Shown here: positions 39,840 through 51,200 of the stretch, in pieces
Layout of the letters: the number at the start of each line of letters is the position of its first letter
Numbering within the stretch: the stretch's first letter is position 1
Source: Jacaranda mimosifolia
Taxonomy: Eukaryota; Streptophyta; Magnoliopsida; Lamiales; Bignoniaceae
Direction: 5' to 3'
NCBI GenBank assembly: GCA_018894105.1
Contig: CM032123.1
Coordinates: 9,797,001-9,861,000 of the forward strand
Length of the DNA stretch: 64,000 nucleotides
Program-made: the position numbers and the translations under genes
Notes under the pieces: model-generated
Database searches by the model: none
The model's input: the letters and a program-made list of their open reading frames with translations, nothing else
What the model was told of the DNA's origin: nothing

Positions 39840-40180
39840 ATTGAAAGAGGGCAGGGAATATGAGTACAATTCAAGGGAAACAAAGTACAAACTCAGACTA
39901 ACCAGAGTATAGAATGTCCTTCGTTGAAGTACACTTCAATTCAATTGAAACTGGGCGGCGGATTCAAGTGCATTTTGAGAGCAATGAAGTATAAACCCAG
40001 AACAAAGAAAGTATAAAATGTGTTTCGCTGAAGAACACTTAAATTCAATTGAAAGAAGGCAGGGAATTCGAGTAAAATTCAGGGAAACGAAGTACAAACT
40101 TGTACTCGGTACAATTCTAGAGAAATGAAGTACAAACTTGACAAAACTAAGTATAAAGTTTGTTTTGTTGAAGTACACTT
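39840..40180. repeat. Array 3a: AGTACA/AGTATA cores at 21-22 bp, irregular
   Basis: Between the two convergent genes, AGTACAATTC, AGTACAAACT, AGTATAGAAT, AGTACACTTC and related phrases follow each other at 21-22 bp with gaps. A block of about 120 bp containing TTCAATTGAAAG...GGCAGGGAAT is partly repeated. Confidence 0.7.
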
Positions 40181-40521
40181 TTTGCATTTGAATAATTATT
40201 CTCCAATAATTGCAATGATGGGCAAGTACAATAATTTGAGATTATTGGATATGGTGAAGTACGAATTTGTACGCATGATAGGGTGGATATCATCATCAAA
40301 TTCTCATTTGTTTACATCTTTGAAAGCATAAGTATTCTTTCACTACTGCGATTGATAACATTCATCCGTTGAACACTAATGATTAACAATTTAAAAAATT
40401 TACACTTTATTTTATTCATATGATAAATATTGGACACATACCAAGACTTAAAAAGCAAATCTTTGAACAAATTTCAATTCAAAAATATTAGTTAATATAT
40501 TAAGATATTAAGTACAAAGTT

Positions 40522-40832
40522 GCCCAAGTGAGGTGCAAATGTGAAGAAATAAAGTACAATTGTCCCAAATTGAGGTACAAAATTCCACTATGTCTCGAAC
40601 AACATGCAAGAATGCTAATTTCACGCTAAATCACCTGCCTCATTGCCCAAGTGAGGTGCAAATGTGAAGAAATGAAGTACAATTGTCCCAGATTGAGGTA
40701 CAAAATTCCACTATGTTTCGAACAACATGCAAGAATGCTAGTTTCACGCTAAAGCACTTGCCTCATTACCCAAGTGAGGTGCAAATATGAAGAAATGAAG
40801 TACAATTGTCCCAGATTGAGGTACAAAATTCT
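40522..40832. repeat. Array 3b: 123-bp tandem repeat, about 2.5 copies
   Basis: Copies start at 40522, 40645 and 40768 (GCCCAAGTGAGGTGCAAAT and variants) with a period of exactly 123 bp. Each copy again contains GTGC/GTAC cores spaced 21 bp apart. The array stops two bases short of the stop codon of the MULE transposase reading frame (40834-40836, - strand), so it would form that gene's 3' untranslated region. Confidence 0.9.
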
Positions 40833-40833
40833 A

Positions 40834-43715
40834 CTAGTTTACTGATTCTTCGCAAGTTTGACGATTATGCCATGTTCTACCACACCTTTTACACTTAATT
40901 ACACGTTTCTCAATCTGTGATGGAATCCCCTGTGTCCTTCTACGCCCAGGTTGAGATCGGCAATAAGGTGCGTGAATGACGTCATCATCATCTAGAGGCA
41001 ACATATGCATATCAAACATAGGAATAGGGTTTATCACTGCTTGGTATGTTTGTTGATACATCTCAAGTCGGTAGTATTTATCGGTGAAGTCATACGGCGA
41101 AAGTGACTTTGACTCGATACAAGCACAAGCATGTCTGCATGGTATTTTATCAATCTTCCATGCTCTGCACGAACAAACCCTGCTATGTAAATCTACAGCA
41201 TTCGATTTATCTTGTTCAATCACCTCAAAGCTCCAACCGCTAGACATGACAACTTTTAAGTTACGAGAACGCATATGATTGATTGCCAACTTCTTCTCTC
41301 GCTTGGGACATAATTGACCAACCATCTTATGGATTCTTCTCGTCTATCATGTGTATGTGATCAACCATGGCTGCAACTGGCATAAATCGGTTTAACCCAA
41401 TTATTCCAACTTTCTGCTTGATTATTGTTTATTACCCCCATCGATCTCCACTGAATAAGGAATTTGCCCAACATGGTGGGTCAGACTGCATAATAAAGTC
41501 TTTGGCAAGTGGCATTGACTCCAAGATGCTGTCTATATGTCGGGTATACTCCTGCCTTGTAGGCACATATGCAGCTTTCATAAAAACAGGACACCAATGT
41601 TTCTTGTTGTGGAGAGGGTACTTCCTTAATACCTGAATTTAGAATAATAGAACAGTAATGTGCTATATGTTATGAATTAGAGTTTATCTCACATAATTGT
41701 CTCACAAACAAAGGTAAAGTATACTTACCTGTTTCTTAAAGTTATCCACTAAATGTCTCAAGCAATATGCATGGTGGCTACCAGAAAATATCATAGGGAG
41801 GGCCTTAAGAAGACCTGGATGTTGAGAGGAGAAGAAAGTAAACCTTGATAATCCAAGCAAATATTCAGAATCTAAGACACTTCTTAGCTTAAAGCAGAAC
41901 CACTCCCAATTAATATCATTTTCAGAGTCAACAACTGCATATGCTAATGTGAATAAGTCATCATTAGCATCCTTACTGACAGCGCTGAGTAAGACTCATT
42001 TGTATTTATTTTTAATATGGGTGCCGTCCAAGAATATCAATGGCCTACATCCCCTCAAAAACCAAGAAGGCAGGTATTGAAACATATAAATAGCCGACAA
42101 AATTTTTAACTGATTGGGTCAATCTCACAGTTTGCAATACTTCCAAGGTTTATCCTATTCACAGCATCACAGTACCACCTTAACTTATCATAAGATCCCT
42201 TCTCAGCTCCATGGATGTCATGCATAGCTAATTCCTTACCTATCCATGCTTTATGGTACCTAAGCTCCATACCGTATTCTCTATGGATATCTTTCAATAT
42301 GGTAGAGGGCCGATAATATGGCTCTGATCTCAATTTATCCTTCACTACATTAGCAACCCAAGCGGAATTGGCTTTAGGATGATGTCCCCTTGTCCGAAGA
42401 TTAGCCTCACCACATGTGTGCTCTAGATTGCACTTTCGAATGCCAAATAATTTATCAGCCTCATGCCTTGATGCATAGATTCTCCATTTGCAATTTTCAT
42501 CACTACAAACGGCTGTGATTTTTTTGTTGTCATTTTTCTTGTATTTAAATGACCACAAAGTAGACACTGCATAATTCTTAAGCATAATTCTAAACTCCTG
42601 AGCATCCTTGAATGTTTGACCCTCTCCATATATGCAATTCCTCCATGCATCAATTGAGTTGCTAGTTAAAGCCAATTCATTGTGCGATGCATTGGTCGAA
42701 CCAATTTCCTCCTTGACTGCATCCCTTGAGGTTGACAAATGAAGTACAATTTTAGGTAAAATAAAGTACAATATATAGAATCATTCAGTATTGTGGTATA
42801 ATTTCAAATATACAAAGTACAATTTCAGAACAATAGAAGTATAAAACGCAAGCAATTGCAGTACAATTTTTGATAATCTATTAGTAGAGCACTGTAAAGT
42901 TAATAAGAGATTCAGAAAATTTAAGTACAAGTTAAGATAAAATGAAGTATAATTTGAGAACACCTGAAGTACAGAAATTCAATGAAAAGAGTACAAATTT
43001 GGGTAAAATGATGTATAAAATGAAGTATAACTTTAAGAAACAGAAGTAAAAGAAGTGAATTACAATTTTAGAACACCTGAAGTATAGAACTTCAATGAAT
43101 TGAGCACAAGTTCATAATTTGGGAACACGTCAAGTATAAACCGCTACAAGTTGCAGTACAATTTTAGATAATCCATTAGTAAAACACTTGAAGTATAAAA
43201 CTTACATAATAGAGTATAATTTTTGTGAGATGAAGTACAATGTTAATCGCAATGAAGTATAATATAGAACGATCCAAGTACAGAAAGAATTTCAAATAAA
43301 CAGAGTACAATTTCAGAACTCTTCAAGTATAAAACTTTACAAACTGGAGTACAGTTTAGATTCTGTAGAAGTATTACCTTAAAACATCACTGCTCTTCTT
43401 TTCTCTGCTGCTTGATTCATCCTTTCGGTTTACCATGATGTCAACAATATTCATCTTCAATGTCAAATGCAGTAAGATCATATTCATGACATCGTCGTCA
43501 TCAGTTAAACTCACGTACAATCTTTGATGTGGAGTTATATATTGCAAATTGAAGTGCTTAGCGTTGATTTCACTCCATTTTCTTGCGAGATTAATATACA
43601 TATCCATTAAGGTCATACTATCCTTAATTGACATTATATGGAGCTGGTCTTTGTAGCGACAACTCCCCAACACTTGATTTAACACATTTGCTTCACTACT
43701 GGTTGACATTGTCAA
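40834..43715 (-). pseudogene. MuDR-type MULE transposase gene, decayed
   Basis: Three exons can be traced: 43715-43378 (start MTMSTSSEANVLNQ), 42724-41729 and 41632-40834. Exon 1 ends in phase 2 and joins exon 2 in frame. Exon 2 holds the MuDR N-terminal zinc-binding domain (AVCSDENCKWRIYASR, CNLEHTCGEA) and the start of the DDE core (PLIFLDGTHIKNKYK, DANDDLFTLAYAVVDSEND, SHHAYCLRHLVDNFKK). Exon 3 carries the end of the core, a SWIM zinc finger (CSCRAWKIDKIPCRHACAC) and a terminal knuckle (CKRCGRTWHNRQTC). Breaks are a stop near 42106, a frameshift near 42058, a TGA right after IKNKYK, and stops plus a frameshift between about 41420 and 41330. The intact protein would cut and join the element's ends in the nucleus. 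This copy cannot do so. Confidence 0.85.
42780..43370. repeat. Array 4: AGTACA/AGTATA cores at about 22 bp in MULE gene intron 1
   Basis: The 653-bp intron between exon 1 (ending 43378) and exon 2 (starting 42724) is almost wholly made of phrases such as AGTACAATTTCAGAACA, AGTATAAAACGCAAGCAA and GCAGTACAATTTT. The cores lie 22-23 bp apart. The phrase GCAGTACA(A)TTTTAG is shared with array 1 on the same strand of DNA. Confidence 0.8.
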
Positions 43716-44095
43716 AAAAATATAAGAAACTCAGAAGCAACTGTAAAGAAACTGAGAAGAAGATGAAAACCAAAAATGATGAAAATAAAAAGAGAAGAAG
43801 ACAATGCAGCTGTCGGGTTGGTGATTTTTGGCTCTGACGTTATTCTCGTTCCCGCCGTGGAGCTTGTTGCGTTTTTCCTGTTCTTTCTGTTTCAGGTAAT
43901 GAGCGTATGATAGGGTTTATTGTTTGTTTGTCCAGATAAAGAAGAAGTGACAAAAAATGAATAATAAATACTATACTTAAGGGCATTTTTGTCAAATCAT
44001 CTGAGTAGGGAGTCATCTCTAAACTTTTAACAAAATTAGGGAATTTATTCTAACAAATATCAAGTGGGGACTGATCACAAACTTTGAAAGTGTGT

Positions 44096-45224
44096 TTGGT
44101 ACTTTTAAATAAACATCCCTTAAAATTTCACATAAATGCATTTTAAGAGTCAAAGTACAATACATTCCAAATATTCTTTTCAAAAGTATTGATCAATCTA
44201 AACTAGGTGCTTCACGTTTTCTTTTTCAAAATTATTTTCGGATGAAATAATCTTAAAACCAAATGCGTCATCAATCAAATTTATAATTTTAAATAAGTAT
44301 TAATTTGCTACTGAATTTTTCTGACATCATTCTAGACTATCAGAACAAAAATATGCACACACAAAACATAACCTACTTATTTAGGTTAAGCATGAGCATT
44401 TTTTTCATGAATATTTATTTCTCCTTAGAGTTGCATAACACTTGTTAAATGTACAGATTAAAGATTAAGATGTTTACTATTGATGATACACATATATTTA
44501 TTAGCATAGCCTACATTCTTCTAAAACTATAGATAGTTCCCAAAATGATATTTGAAAAATGAATATCTCAATCCATCATAAGCATCAATCACTCAGTTTT
44601 AACTATATTAATATAGTTATATCAGATGCACTAGTAAATATTTTGAAAAGTAAAATTAGTATTCATGTTTAGTGGAATCCAAATCGAGTCAATTTGCCAA
44701 TAAGGAAGATATTTGTTTTATAATCCACTTAAATTGGAAATTAATCTACTTTAACACAGCTGATTGCTGAACAATCATCAGAAAATACAGCAATCCCTTC
44801 CATGCATACAAATAAAATTTTCTTGTTGCCTCCAAAGAGACACCTCTGATGAGCATATACAACAAAAGGATTATTGGTTACAGAACTAAATTAATATATG
44901 CTATAATAGGACTATTGATTACAGAGAATGGCCTGCCGGAGAACGTCAACTGTAGTAACTGGAAACAGAAAACCAAAGAACCACCTGATAAACAACCCCT
45001 TATCCACCATCTGAAGAAAAATAAAACCCAACAAATTCCAAAACTTGCTAATGAAACCAGCTGCTGAGCCTGTCCTCATGTCCCAATCCAAAAAGTTCAG
45101 GTGAGCCTCAAGAATCAGCATATAAATGTTTCTTTTCACACCAGAATGCATACTGAGTAGGACAACTCAGATTTTGCATATGTGCAATGTTTACGCCTTT
45201 TTCTATTTCTATATCAGCTCTCTG
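44096..45224. other. Spacer between the MULE and the symplekin stop codon; 3' untranslated region likely at the right end
   Basis: No coding sequence was seen. The part nearest 45224 is probably the symplekin 3' untranslated region (- strand), though no polyadenylation site can be fixed. Confidence 0.4.
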
Positions 45225-48200
45225 TCATGTAGATGTTGCCCCATGAACTGAAGAACTAGGATCTGAGGCATGCAAAGATGAAGTAACGTGCGGTTGCTGC
45301 ATGTTTGTTTCAGATGCAAGGCCAAGAAGCACTAGTGTTGACCTGCCATGGTTATGAACTTGTAAACTTCATGAGGAGGGCAGATAAGAAAAGCACCAGA
45401 AAAACCATTTATTTGCTACACATTTTTTCATGTAAGAGTTTAATCATGCCCTGTTCCAACAACTGTTGGTCCAGAGACATGGATTTATGCCAACATGTTG
45501 GTAAAAGTCATGACAATGCAAAATTGATAATAAAAATAGATCAGAATTCCTCAAGGAGAGTAACGTTTAACCATTTCAATGTGAGTTTACTCCCATCCAC
45601 TATGACTATAGCAATAAATTCAAAACACCCATCTGAAACAGGTAAAGAACCTTCTGTGGTCTTACTAGGCTATTGACCATTTTGTGTTCATTCAATCCAT
45701 CTATCCGTCTATAAGTGCACTATCATGGGGAGCAAAAAGATTTCCATTCCCTAAAGCTCAATCCCTTGAGTATCCCACTTTCCTCCAGAAGTTCTGGCAC
45801 TTCAAAGCACCACCAGTTTGTCACATCACAAAACACCATTGTTTGCCAATAACTACCACTAGAAGCACTATCATTACAACCAGCGGCAGCAAACCATTTG
45901 ATCCATCACTTTCCTCTGAAACAAAACAGATCCACTACCAGTTTCAATCATGCCGGAACAACCATTAAACATACATCATCTGCAAACCACAAGTCAATGG
46001 GAAGCTTGGGTTTCCTTTCTGTTTCATAGCAGTTATATTCAGTCAAGCAGTGGCCTTTATATCAGGTATTAGCTTGGATAAGCTGCCTGATTGACAGGAG
46101 CAAGTAAGGCCTGAGGTGGGTGCAGATCATCTGTTCTCTTTCCCTTCACTGTTAGCCTTTGATCTCTATTTCAGTCCCCCCTTGCGTCGGAGAAGTAAAA
46201 GGGGTTTTTCATCTAATGTAGGTCATTCAAGATCTAAAAAATTTCAAACAAAAACATATAATTCAATTCGCTGTTTCGCTTATCCATCAGACATTTAAAA
46301 AAAAAAAATTAGAAAGCAGCCTTTTTTAAGACTACAGTGCCCAGCATCTCTTATCTTATTTTTCTGTCAAGAAGAAATATGATGGATTGACTAATATTTC
46401 TATCAGTTAATGAAACAGCATATTGTCTAAAGATGCTACTTGAGGGGTTCATAGTTCTAGTCCTTTGCTCAACCAGTTACACGCCCGTTGAATTGAAGGC
46501 CAGAGTGGATCTGTAGAGAAAGCCTTAGGAGGCCCAACCAGACCCCTCTCTGCTTGAGCCGCAACTATCCTGCCTCTCTAAAAGGGAGGCACTAGAATTC
46601 ACTCTAAAAGTTTTTGGCGGATTCCCCGAAGAATACGCAGCAATGATTGAACAACCACGGGCTCATAACTACTTCTAACGACCAAGTTATATGGTGCTTT
46701 CCCCATAGACGCTTCTCCAGCTCTCACAAGAATTATATGAGAGACTTGTGTATAACTTTGTATAATTTTTCTCTACTTGTTTCTTTCGATTCCCCACCCC
46801 TCACCCGCCGTGTGGGCAGATTGAAAGAAGTAGTTTCCTTCTTGGCTTCAAAAGGACCAAAGGTTGGACTACATTTACCCAGTAGTCTACAAATGGAATA
46901 TCTATAAATAAGTTAGCCGTAACTTAATTGATCTGTGGCCATTTAATTTCATTGCACATAATGAAAGAGTTTTATAACTAAAAGAACATGAGTCTAGAAC
47001 TGATCTTTGTGATTTTCTCCGACCATTCAATTGATTTTTCTCAAACAAATGCTGAAAAACAAGCATTAATGAATTTTAGAATCTTAAAACCAATAATTGC
47101 ATTAAAAGACTTCCTGTAGCATCCAACGGCATTGTTAACAACTCCTATTATTATCTTTGTCCTTGTTTATACACTATTTCTAGGCGATTTAAATACTCTG
47201 CTCATCAATTTTATTGTCTGTTTGAGAGAGGAGAAAAGATCAGCGTTATCAGGTAAAATTTACAAGAGGCTAAGGACTAGTAACTAAAGGCTGGTATACA
47301 TCAAATTGCTCCTGATCAGAATTGAACACTGTGGTTACAAGTTGACATACCTAGGTAGAGAGGTTTTAACACCAGATTGATTCACAAAAGCAGTAAGCGG
47401 ACCACGAAGATTCGGATATTTGTTTAGAGAACTTTCAAGCTGAGGGGATGGCAACTGCAAGCAATGAATATAGAGTTGAAATGAGGATCCAGAAAGGATA
47501 AGGGAACTACATGCACAAACATATGAACTGGAAATACCTGTAACAATACATTGAAGGAATGTGGCTGCGTTTGGGAGATACATTTCAGGAAGCCAACCCA
47601 TAGTTTTGGCATTCTCCATATCTGTGGCTCATTATCAACATAAAATGAGTTTCATATTACATTTTGACCATCAATGTGGTCAATTATCATACAATAAATT
47701 AACAGGAATATCACACTTTTGACCTCCACTTGACACACCTGCCTGGTCACGAGTTTCGACAGAATTTCCATGACAAAATCAACCTGCAATCAAGTAGAAA
47801 TGTAAATACCAACAATGAATTGGTCCTTAGCACAGTACCAAATGATTGCGAACGAACTGATATTAATAACCAAAGGAGGCCATAATGCAATATGTGATCA
47901 GCAAAGTTACAGCCAACCAGAAATTTAAGATGCCATATTTGAGGCAAAAATAAATTTAAATAAGAAACGGCTTCTTATAATATTTTCAAACTGAAGAAAG
48001 AAACTTAACACACTTTCTATATCATTATACAGATCCAAGAAAGAAATAGGATTGTACTTCCTAACATATATCACCGAAATTTACAAATATGCCAAGTAGA
48101 TGAGGCTTGGGTAAAAGATAAAATGCAAGATTAAAATTACTGTAATGATTTTTAGTTTAACATTTGAGAAAGGATTATCCGTAGGATAAATTGTGGTATG

Positions 48201-51200
48201 AAATACAATTTTACAATTATGCCCTTAATAAGTATTCCTTTTTACTCCATCTTTTCTTCCCTTTTCCAATTCTTCTTCTCCTTAGAGGATCCACTAAGAG
48301 AGCTCGTTTGGCTTGATTGATAGGATGAAGTGAAAGATATATGGCGAGATTAAATTTCTGTAGTGATTATTTAGTTCAACATGAAGGAAAGAATTATTTG
48401 TAGGATAAATTGTTCAATGAAATACAATTTTGCAATTATTCCTTTTTTCTCTATTTGGCCTTTCTTATTCCAAGACCTGCCACCTAGATCTGCTTCCCAT
48501 CCTCTACTTCCCTTTTCTTTTTCTCTCCCCATCTTCTCCCCTCTTCTTTACTCCACAGCCACCACTGCTTTCTCTAAGACAAAAAGCTCAGACATGCACA
48601 CACACACACAAGCCCAGCACAACACCACCTCCACCAACCTGCGCCGCCTATTTCTCCACCACACACACAGACTACACAAGCATACACGCCACGCCACGCC
48701 ACGCCACAACTCACCCACAACACACGCATACACAATTTTTTAGAGAGATGGTTGGGGATCAATGTCAAGGATATCGTGGATTGCATGTTGATGGGAAGAA
48801 ATGGAAAAATACCAGTTTTCAATGCTTGGCATCACACCACTCCAGGTCTGATCACTATCAATTAAGATGTGGATTGGATGACAGGCCAGCCTCTAAATAA
48901 CCAGCCACAATCATTTGTGTTAGGATATATCATTTAGGATATACTTTAGGAGCTTGTTAGCAGATAACAATGACTTGATAGGATAATTATTAGAGATTTG
49001 ATAGTAATCTTATCTTACTAGGACTCCTGTGTGTGTGTATATATATATATATTTGTATTGTACCTTTTCTGATCTGAATGAAAACAGAGAAGTTTTTCAG
49101 ATTAACATGGTATTAGAGCATTTTTAATATCTAGTTGATATAACGGCCAATGATGAATGGTTTCCAAAGAGATGAATAGATGAACAGAAGCAAGCTTCGC
49201 CACTCGGGAGAACGTATCAGAATAATCAACCCCATAAGTTTGAGCATATCCTTTGGCTACGAGACGAGCTTTTAATCTAGCTACAGAACCCTAAACCATC
49301 TGGATTAACCTTCACTACAAACACCGATTTACAACCAATAATTTTCTTATGTGTTGGCAAATTCACCAATTCCCAAGTACCATTACTATCTAATGCAACC
49401 ATTTCCTCTTCCACAGCAGCTGCCAGCCAGGGTGGGATAACGCCTCACCAACAGTTTTGGGAATACAAAAAGACTAAGGGATGTGGCAAAACATCGAGAT
49501 GAAGAGGATAATAAAGGATGTAATAGGATAAGTACAAGTACGTTTACCTTTGCGAAGAGCAATGGGAAGATCATCTCCATGCTCAGAGGTGGTAACTGGA
49601 TCTTCCGACGAAGAAGGGAGTACTGGAGGGCATGAGTCAGATGTTTCTGTCCAGTCTAGAATGGACATGGATAATAGGGGGCCGAGCATTAACAGGATTA
49701 GGGGATATAGGTTTCACAATGTAGACCAAAAGATTATCTTTCTCCTCTAAACTCTCATCAACACAAGAGATTGGAAAAAATGGAGTGGACGCAAAGAATG
49801 TAACATTAGTTGACACAAAATAACGATTAAGTGTCGGAGAGAAACATTGATACCCTTTCTGAAGACGAGAATACCCAAGGAAGACACACTTAAGAGATTT
49901 TGGATCCAACTTACTTAGTTGTGGATGACCATCTTGTACAAAATAAGTACTACCAAAAATACGAGGTTCAATGGGAAACAAAGATTTGTTTCGGAATAAA
50001 GTAGTGAAAGGAATGTCGCCATTAAGAACAAATGAGGGCATGCGATTAATTAAGAAACATGCTGTAGGGACTGTAGAGACAGCATCAGCCCTATTATTTA
50101 GGAACATTCATTTGAAATAGAAATGCTCTGGCTACCTCAAGGAGATGCCGATTTTTTCTTTTAGCAATTCCATTTTGGGGTGGAGTATGAAGTATCAACA
50201 CAAGAAAACTAATGAAGGATACCATTTTGTGTCATGTATGTGGAGAAAGTGTGAAAAATATTCTTTGGCATTATCACTCCGCAATATACGCACATGAAGA
50301 TTGAATTGTGTTTTAATTTCAGTGCAGAATGCACAGAAAATGGAGAATAATTCTGAGCGACTTTTCATAAAGTAAACCCAAGTAACACAAGAATAATCAT
50401 CAACAAACGTAACAAAATACTTGAATCCAGTTTTAGAAACAATAGGACATGGACCCCAAACATCATAATGGACTAACTCAAAAGGGGATGAAACCCGCTT
50501 ATTGACATGAGCACTAAAGGTAACCTACGATGTTTGGCAAACTGACATGACTCACATTCTAAAATAGATGAAAACTGAAATTGTGGTTTGCTAATCAAGT
50601 TGCTCTTCATATCGCCTCTAATCCAATATTTCATGAACGAACTAAACATATTGTAAGTTGACTTTATTCGTGAAAAGATTCAACAAGAAATCATATCTAC
50701 TGGACACGTGAAAACTGGATAACTATGACTGATGGGATAATTATTAGAGATTTGATAGTAATCTTATCTTACTAGGACTCCTGTATATATATATATTTGT
50801 ATTGTAGCTTTTCTGTTATGAATGAAAACAGAGAAGTTTTTCAGATTAACAATTTGACCTAAGTCAATTGGATTGGATACTTTTGTTTATCCAGCCCCAC
50901 CATGCATACCGATCCCTAAGTGTAATAGGGTTAAGTTACCCCACTTTATGATGCCAAACAACTGAACAGTCCATAACAGAATTTTTGGAATGACCCAAAA
51001 ATGACAACCAGGAGTTGACCAAAACAATATTAAAAAGCTCAGTGAAAGGTAAAGTGCCAATGAAATGAGAAACCATTGACACAAATCACCACTAAACAAA
51101 TACGTTACCAAACGTTGTGCCATGGGCTCGATTATCAACTATATAATATAGATTGAGGTAATATCTTAGAACGATCCTTTTCAAGGGTTTTTTTTTTTTT

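Larger units (their letters stand above)
34365..44095. mobile_element. Large Mutator-like element (MULE) with Ulp1-type and MuDR-type genes
   Basis: Two converging genes lie between diverged inverted ends of about 130 bp. The left end contains CAATCCCCATTTCAATATTT, CACAAAAGTTAG and ACCCTTGTAG. The reverse complement of the right end contains CAGTCCCCACTTGATATTT, TTAAAAGTTTAG and GCCCTTAAG in the same order. The + strand gene resembles Ulp1 protease genes carried by MULEs (the Kaonashi type of Arabidopsis, also known in rice and melon). The - strand gene is a MuDR-type transposase. The convergent layout mirrors autonomous Mutator elements. Both genes carry stops and frameshifts, so the copy is dead. 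The exact ends and the 9-bp duplication could not be fixed by eye. Confidence 0.8.
48918..50851. mobile_element. Copia-type LTR element, 1.93 kb, with internal pol fragment inverted
   Basis: The left LTR is 48918-49107 (TGTTAGG...ATTAACA). The right LTR copy, lacking its first ~45 bp, ends at 50851. ATTTG is duplicated on both sides (48913-48917 and 50852-50856). Directly after the left LTR is TGGTATTAGAGC, a primer-binding site for initiator tRNA-Met, so the LTRs read on the + strand. The pol remnant between them reads on the - strand. The element is far shorter than a full Copia (about 5 kb) and lacks gag, protease, most of the reverse transcriptase and RNase H. Confidence 0.8.

Noticed and set aside
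48381..48900. 120- and 156-codon + strand frames rich in Thr/His/Pro
   Set aside because: They overlap a C/A-rich low-complexity patch inside a symplekin intron, have no recognisable domain and no splice support.
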